This document shows positions 14,771 to 18,053 of a stretch of 18,053 bases of DNA, piece after piece. The DNA is from Prevotella sp. Lineage in GTDB: Bacteria; Bacteroidota; Bacteroidia; Bacteroidales; Bacteroidaceae. The notes beneath the pieces are model-generated. The model made no database searches and was not told the origin of the DNA. It saw nothing but the letters and a program-made list of their open reading frames with translations. The stretch spans positions 8,405 through 26,457 of the forward strand of contig DMYZ01000150.1 of the NCBI GenBank assembly GCA_003483565.1, given 5' to 3'. Made by a program: the position numbers and the translations under genes. The first letter of the stretch is position 1, and each line of letters starts with the position of its first letter.

Positions 14771-16564
14771 TTAATCAAGTTTGAGAACAGCCAGGAAAGC
14801 TTTTTGTGGTACTTCCACATTACCTATCTGTTTCATTCTCTTTTTCCCTCGCTTTTGCTTCTCAAGTAATTTTCGTTTACGGCTCACGTCACCTCCATAG
14901 CATTTGGCAGTAACATCCTTACGGACCTGTTTAACTGTTTCTCTTGCAACGATTTTAGCGCCTATGGCAGCTTGTATTGCAATATCAAATTGTTGACGTG
15001 GTATAAGATCTTTTAATTTCTCGCACATTCTTCTACCCAAGGTGACTGCATTGTCATGATGGGCTAAGGTAGAAAGGGCATCCACAGGTTCACCGTTAAG
15101 AAGTATATCCAATTTTGCTAAATTGGATGGGCGGAAACTGTCAACATGATAATCAAAGGAAGCATATCCTTTACTTATACTCTTTAATTTATCATAGAAA
15201 TCAATGACGATTTCTCCAAGAGGCATCAGAAACGTAAGTTCTACACGGTTGCCTGTTGTATATGTCTGATCTAGTAACTCACCTCGCTTGTCAAGACAAA
15301 GTTTCATAATAGGACCAATAAAGTCTGCTTTAGTGATAATACTGGCACGAATATAGGGTTCCTCTATATGATCTATCATCGTTGGATCTGGAAGCCCCGA
15401 TGGATTATGAACTTCGTTAACTTTACCTTGTTTATCATAAACCTTATAGGATACGTTAGGTACAGTGGTAATAACATCCATATTAAATTCACGGTCCAAG
15501 CGTTCCTGTACAATTTCCATATGTAGCAAACCAAGAAATCCACAGCGAAATCCAAATCCTAATGCGATGGAACTCTCTGGAGTAAAGGTAAGCGATGCAT
15601 CATTCAATTGTAATTTTTCAAGTGATGCACGAAGGTTTTCATATTCTGTAGGGTCAATAGGGTAGACGCCTGCGAATACCATTGGTTTGACTTCTTGAAA
15701 TCCTGCGATAGCTTTTTTACAGGGATGGTCAACTTGTGTGATTGTGTCACCGACTTTTACTTCTTTTGCATCCTTAATACCGCTGATAATATATCCCACC
15801 TCGCCACAGGAAAGTATTTTTCTGGGAATCATATCCATCTTCAGTACACCTATTTCATCGGCATTATAGTCCATATTGGTATTGAAGAACTTAACATGAT
15901 CTCCGGGATGAAGTGTTCCGTTTTCAATTTTAAAATATGCAATAATGCCACGGAAGGAATTGTATACAGAGTCAAATATTAATGCTTGAAGTGGTGCAGT
16001 AGGATCACCTTCTGGATATGGAATTCTATTAACAACGGCTTCCAAGATGTTTTCAACACCTTCCCCTGTTTTTCCAGAAGCACGAAGGACTTCTTCTGGT
16101 TTACACCCTATAAGATCGACGATTTCATCTTCTACTTCATCCGGCATTGCTGAAGGCATGTCTATCTTGTTGATTACCGGAATAATCTCCAGATTATGCT
16201 CTATGGCCATATAAAGATTGGATATTGTTTGAGCTTGGACTCCTTGAGTGGCATCTACGACAAGGAGAGCACCTTCACATGCAGCAATACTTCTTGAAAC
16301 TTCATAAGAAAAATCGACATGTCCCGGAGTATCAATCAAATTTAAAATATAAGTCTGACCGTTCTTGGCTTTATACTCCATTTGGATAGCATGACTTTTT
16401 ATTGTAATGCCACGCTCTCTTTCCAAGTCCATATCATCAAGCATCTGACCTTCCGTTATCTTTATTGTTTTTGTTTTTTCAAGAAGGCGGTCTGCGATGG
16501 TTGATTTTCCGTGGTCTATATGAGCAATAATGCAAAAGTTTCTTATTTGACTGATATTTTCCAT
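14771..16564 (-). CDS. lepA: Elongation factor 4 (LepA)
   Basis: LepA is a ribosome-binding GTPase implicated in back-translocation and 30S maturation. At 597 residues it is full length. GTPase motifs are complete: G1 AHIDHGKST (14-22), G2 within RERGITIKS, G3 DTPGHVDFSYEVSRS, and G4 NKIDMPSA. EF-G-like domains follow, with GFRCGFLGLLHMEIVQERL in the middle. The LepA-specific C-terminal domain has KCYGGDVSRKRKLLEKQKRGKKRMKQIG and ends AFLAVLKLD. The start MENISQIRNF places G1 at the usual distance. It is divergent from a small lipoprotein gene, with its own -7 box 24 bases before the ATG, and leads a probable two-gene unit with the Crp-family gene. Confidence 0.97.
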   Translation of the reverse strand: MENISQIRNFCIIAHIDHGKSTIADRLLEKTKTIKITEGQMLDDMDLERERGITIKSHAIQMEYKAKNGQTYILNLIDTPGHVDFSYEVSRSIAACEGALLVVDATQGVQAQTISNLYMAIEHNLEIIPVINKIDMPSAMPDEVEDEIVDLIGCKPEEVLRASGKTGEGVENILEAVVNRIPYPEGDPTAPLQALIFDSVYNSFRGIIAYFKIENGTLHPGDHVKFFNTNMDYNADEIGVLKMDMIPRKILSCGEVGYIISGIKDAKEVKVGDTITQVDHPCKKAIAGFQEVKPMVFAGVYPIDPTEYENLRASLEKLQLNDASLTFTPESSIALGFGFRCGFLGLLHMEIVQERLDREFNMDVITTVPNVSYKVYDKQGKVNEVHNPSGLPDPTMIDHIEEPYIRASIITKADFIGPIMKLCLDKRGELLDQTYTTGNRVELTFLMPLGEIVIDFYDKLKSISKGYASFDYHVDSFRPSNLAKLDILLNGEPVDALSTLAHHDNAVTLGRRMCEKLKDLIPRQQFDIAIQAAIGAKIVARETVKQVRKDVTAKCYGGDVSRKRKLLEKQKRGKKRMKQIGNVEVPQKAFLAVLKLD

Positions 16565-16587
16565 TTAATGTTTTGCCTATTTTATTG

Positions 16588-16595
16588 CAAAGATA
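16588..16595 (-). promoter_or_regulatory. lepA -7 box
   Basis: TATCTTTG on the minus strand (16595 to 16588), followed by C, 23 bases before the lepA start codon. No clear -33 TTG is present at the normal distance. It is back to back with the box of the lipoprotein gene. Confidence 0.55.
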
Positions 16596-16638
16596 ACAAA
16601 AACTTTTCACTTATATTATCACTGTGAAGTATTTTTAG

Positions 16639-16646
16639 TATTTTTG
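16639..16646 (+). promoter_or_regulatory. -7 box of the small lipoprotein gene
   Basis: TATTTTTG at 16639-16646, with the ATG 20 bases downstream. The local sequence TAGTATTTTTGCAGA is identical over 15 bases to that at the pheT promoter. Confidence 0.55.
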
Positions 16647-16665
16647 CAGAAAATACATCTCAGAT

Positions 16666-17079
16666 ATGTTTGGTACTAAAATATTTTCTATTTCCATTGT
16701 TTTTATAGTATCCTCTTTGACTATTACGAGTTGTCATCGAAGCCTAGAGGATAGGGCTGCAAAAGAGGCAGTAGAGTATACGAGAAAAAATTGTCCTACG
16801 CCTTATCGGAATAATTCGAGGGTCGACAGTATTACCTTTGACAGGATAACAAAGACTTATGTTTATTACTATACTTTCAAAGGAAAGCTTGATGATCCAA
16901 TGCTTCTTATAAAGAATAAAAAGAAAATCAGGGAAGGGCTTTTGCAAAATCTTATCAATGATCCTGGATTGGAAATATATAAGGACCATGGTTTTTCTTT
17001 CCGTTATTTAGCCCGTTCCCTTACGACAGGTAAGATTTTATTAGACGAAACTTATACCAAGAGACAATATCTGATATAA
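16666..17079 (+). CDS. Small putative lipoprotein of unknown function
   Basis: A 137-residue protein I cannot name. The N-terminus is a lipoprotein signal peptide: Lys5, a hydrophobic stretch (6-20) and the lipobox ITSC with Cys23 as the lipidated residue. The residues after Cys (HRSLED) lack an acidic cluster directly at +2 to +3, so surface export is not indicated and a periplasm-facing anchor is the simpler reading. The mature part of about 115 residues is mixed, with many Lys, Arg and Tyr, a YVYYYTF strand-like patch, and a repeated-strand appearance that suggests a small alpha/beta fold. It is transcribed alone, divergent from lepA and convergent with the acyl-CoA ligase. Codon use is like its neighbours. 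Function is not inferable. Confidence 0.75.
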   Translation: MFGTKIFSISIVFIVSSLTITSCHRSLEDRAAKEAVEYTRKNCPTPYRNNSRVDSITFDRITKTYVYYYTFKGKLDDPMLLIKNKKKIREGLLQNLINDPGLEIYKDHGFSFRYLARSLTTGKILLDETYTKRQYLI

Positions 17080-17089
17080 GTATTTTATT

Positions 17090-17147
17090 CCTTTCCGTTA
17101 AACAATTGGTGTTGGCATTATGCGTAACCTTATGTTCAACGGAAGGG
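17090..17147. terminator. Long hairpin between convergent genes
   Basis: CCTTTCCGTT (17090-17099) pairs with AACGGAAGGG (17138-17147), ten pairs including one G-U. The 38-base loop contains a smaller GCAT/ATGC foldback (17115-17118 / 17120-17123) extended by GTT/AAC. The position between converging genes suggests a shared terminator; T-rich sequence follows on the plus side. Confidence 0.55.
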
Positions 17148-17153
17148 ATATTC

Positions 17154-18053
17154 TTATTTTTGATATAGGTATCGTTTGATACTTCTTTTTGGTGTCTTTT
17201 CGAATTCTTCTTGGTGGATTCTAATTTCTGATATCTTACAATAATGTGGCAGCATTGAATTTAATTGTTCGCGATCCTGCTCCATGATGTTCTTTATGTC
17301 TGTGTCGTTGAATCCCATTGATTTACTTTCATCAAAGTCTGGGTAAACTAAACCGACAAGTTTATTGCCTTCCTGGATGATCACGCTCTCGTTAACCAAA
17401 GCCAGCGAGTTCAGTTTATCTTCAATTTCTTCCGGATAGATATTTTGCCCACTAGGGCCAAGGAGCATATTTTTTATACGTCCTTTGATAAAAATATTTC
17501 CATCACCATCCATCATGCCAAGATCACCAGTATGATACCAGCCATTTTTATCAATGGCAGATGCTGTGGCTTCTTCGTTTTTGTAATAACCAAGCATAAC
17601 ATTTGGCCCTTTAGCTAGTATTTCTCCAGGAATATTTTCCGGATCTTCACTGTCTATTTTTATCTTCATGTGAAGAGCAGCGCGACCACAGCTTCCTTTT
17701 ACATAAGTTTTATAATCAGCGTAACACATGATCGGTGCCGTTTCTGTGGCACCATATCCTACGGTATAGTGGAACTTGATCTGATTCAAGAAAGATTCAA
17801 TTTCCTGATTGAAAGCTGCTCCACCAATGATAATTTCATAGAATTGCCCTCCAAAAGCTTGTGTCACTTGTTCACAAATTTTTTCTTTAACTTTCGTGCT
17901 GATGACTGGCATATGAAGTAACATACGTATTTTATTGTTCTGAATTTTTGGAAAGACCTTTTTACGGATGATTTTTTCAATAATTAAAGGGACGGAAATT
18001 ATGATTTTCGGGCGGATATTACTAAAAGCTTCAGCAACAATAATCGGACTAGG
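17154..18053 (-). CDS. Long-chain acyl-CoA ligase (AMP-binding), C-terminal part
   Basis: ATP-dependent activation of a fatty acid to its CoA thioester, via an acyl-adenylate. The open frame continues through the right edge of the window (upstream reading SPIIVAEAFSNIRPKIIISV), so the ATG at 17924 is internal and the gene is cut; 299 C-terminal residues are visible. Motifs are those of the adenylate-forming family: GYGATETAP (adenine and substrate site), GRAALHMKIKI, GWYHTGDLGMMDGDGNIFIKGRIKNM with the Asp and Arg that hold ATP and the hinge, and SGQNIYPEEIED. Near the end TPKRSIKRYLY supplies the C-terminal Lys. The IRPK/VPLIIEK segment fits the long-chain fatty acid CoA ligase branch. Chain-length preference is not determinable here. 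Confidence 0.9.
   Translation of the reverse strand, partial: PSPIIVAEAFSNIRPKIIISVPLIIEKIIRKKVFPKIQNNKIRMLLHMPVISTKVKEKICEQVTQAFGGQFYEIIIGGAAFNQEIESFLNQIKFHYTVGYGATETAPIMCYADYKTYVKGSCGRAALHMKIKIDSEDPENIPGEILAKGPNVMLGYYKNEEATASAIDKNGWYHTGDLGMMDGDGNIFIKGRIKNMLLGPSGQNIYPEEIEDKLNSLALVNESVIIQEGNKLVGLVYPDFDESKSMGFNDTDIKNIMEQDREQLNSMLPHYCKISEIRIHQEEFEKTPKRSIKRYLYQK

Noticed and set aside
1..18053. CRISPR arrays, tRNA or rRNA genes, insertion sequences, integrases, toxin-antitoxin pairs
   Set aside because: Looked for by eye on both strands; no repeat-spacer pattern, no transposase or integrase motif, no cloverleaf or CCA end was found.

Overview
The window looks like a stretch of a Bacteroidales chromosome, most likely Prevotella or a close relative. 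It is AT-rich with ordinary codon use. Most transcription units start just downstream of a TAnnTTTG box, the Bacteroidota sigma-ABfr -7 element, and few starts have a good Shine-Dalgarno sequence. The gene content is chromosomal housekeeping. I see no rRNA, tRNA, CRISPR array, integrase, transposase, phage gene or defence island.

Layout. Bases 1-1490: the C-terminal part of tRNA pseudouridine synthase TruA (cut by the window edge), then a ten-helix EamA/DMT transporter, both on +. Bases 1594-3384: dapA (lysine and cell-wall diaminopimelate synthesis) with an AraC-family regulator nine bases behind it, starting from a clear promoter. Bases 3425-5950, on -: an O-acetylhomoserine sulfhydrylase (MetY type) and a type I L-asparaginase, each with its own promoter. 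Bases 6051-7451: uxaC, divergent from the asparaginase, ending in a strong terminator. Bases 7506-7969: a decayed remnant of an MFS transporter on -. Bases 8169-10457: a COG2509 FAD-dependent oxidoreductase and a cytidylate-kinase-like protein, each with a promoter. Bases 10770-14011: pheT and a YebC-family gene as a likely operon. Bases 14120-16564, on -: lepA followed by a Crp/Fnr-family regulator. Bases 16666-17079: a small lipoprotein of unknown function. Bases 17154-18053, on -: the C-terminal 299 residues of a long-chain acyl-CoA ligase, cut by the window edge.

How the genes relate. pheT, yebC and lepA form a translation-centred neighbourhood (tRNA charging, a YebC-family translation or regulatory factor, EF-4). 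dapA, metY and the asparaginase all touch aspartate-family amino acid metabolism, but they sit in separate units. uxaC is an orphan uronate isomerase with no other uronate gene in view.

I found no convincing new biological system. The best second-look items are the MFS pseudogene with identifiable lesions, the longest asparaginase reading frame starting inside its own promoter, a palindrome built on the -7 box of the cytidylate-kinase-like gene, the dapA-araC pairing, and a hairpin that overlaps the dapA promoter.
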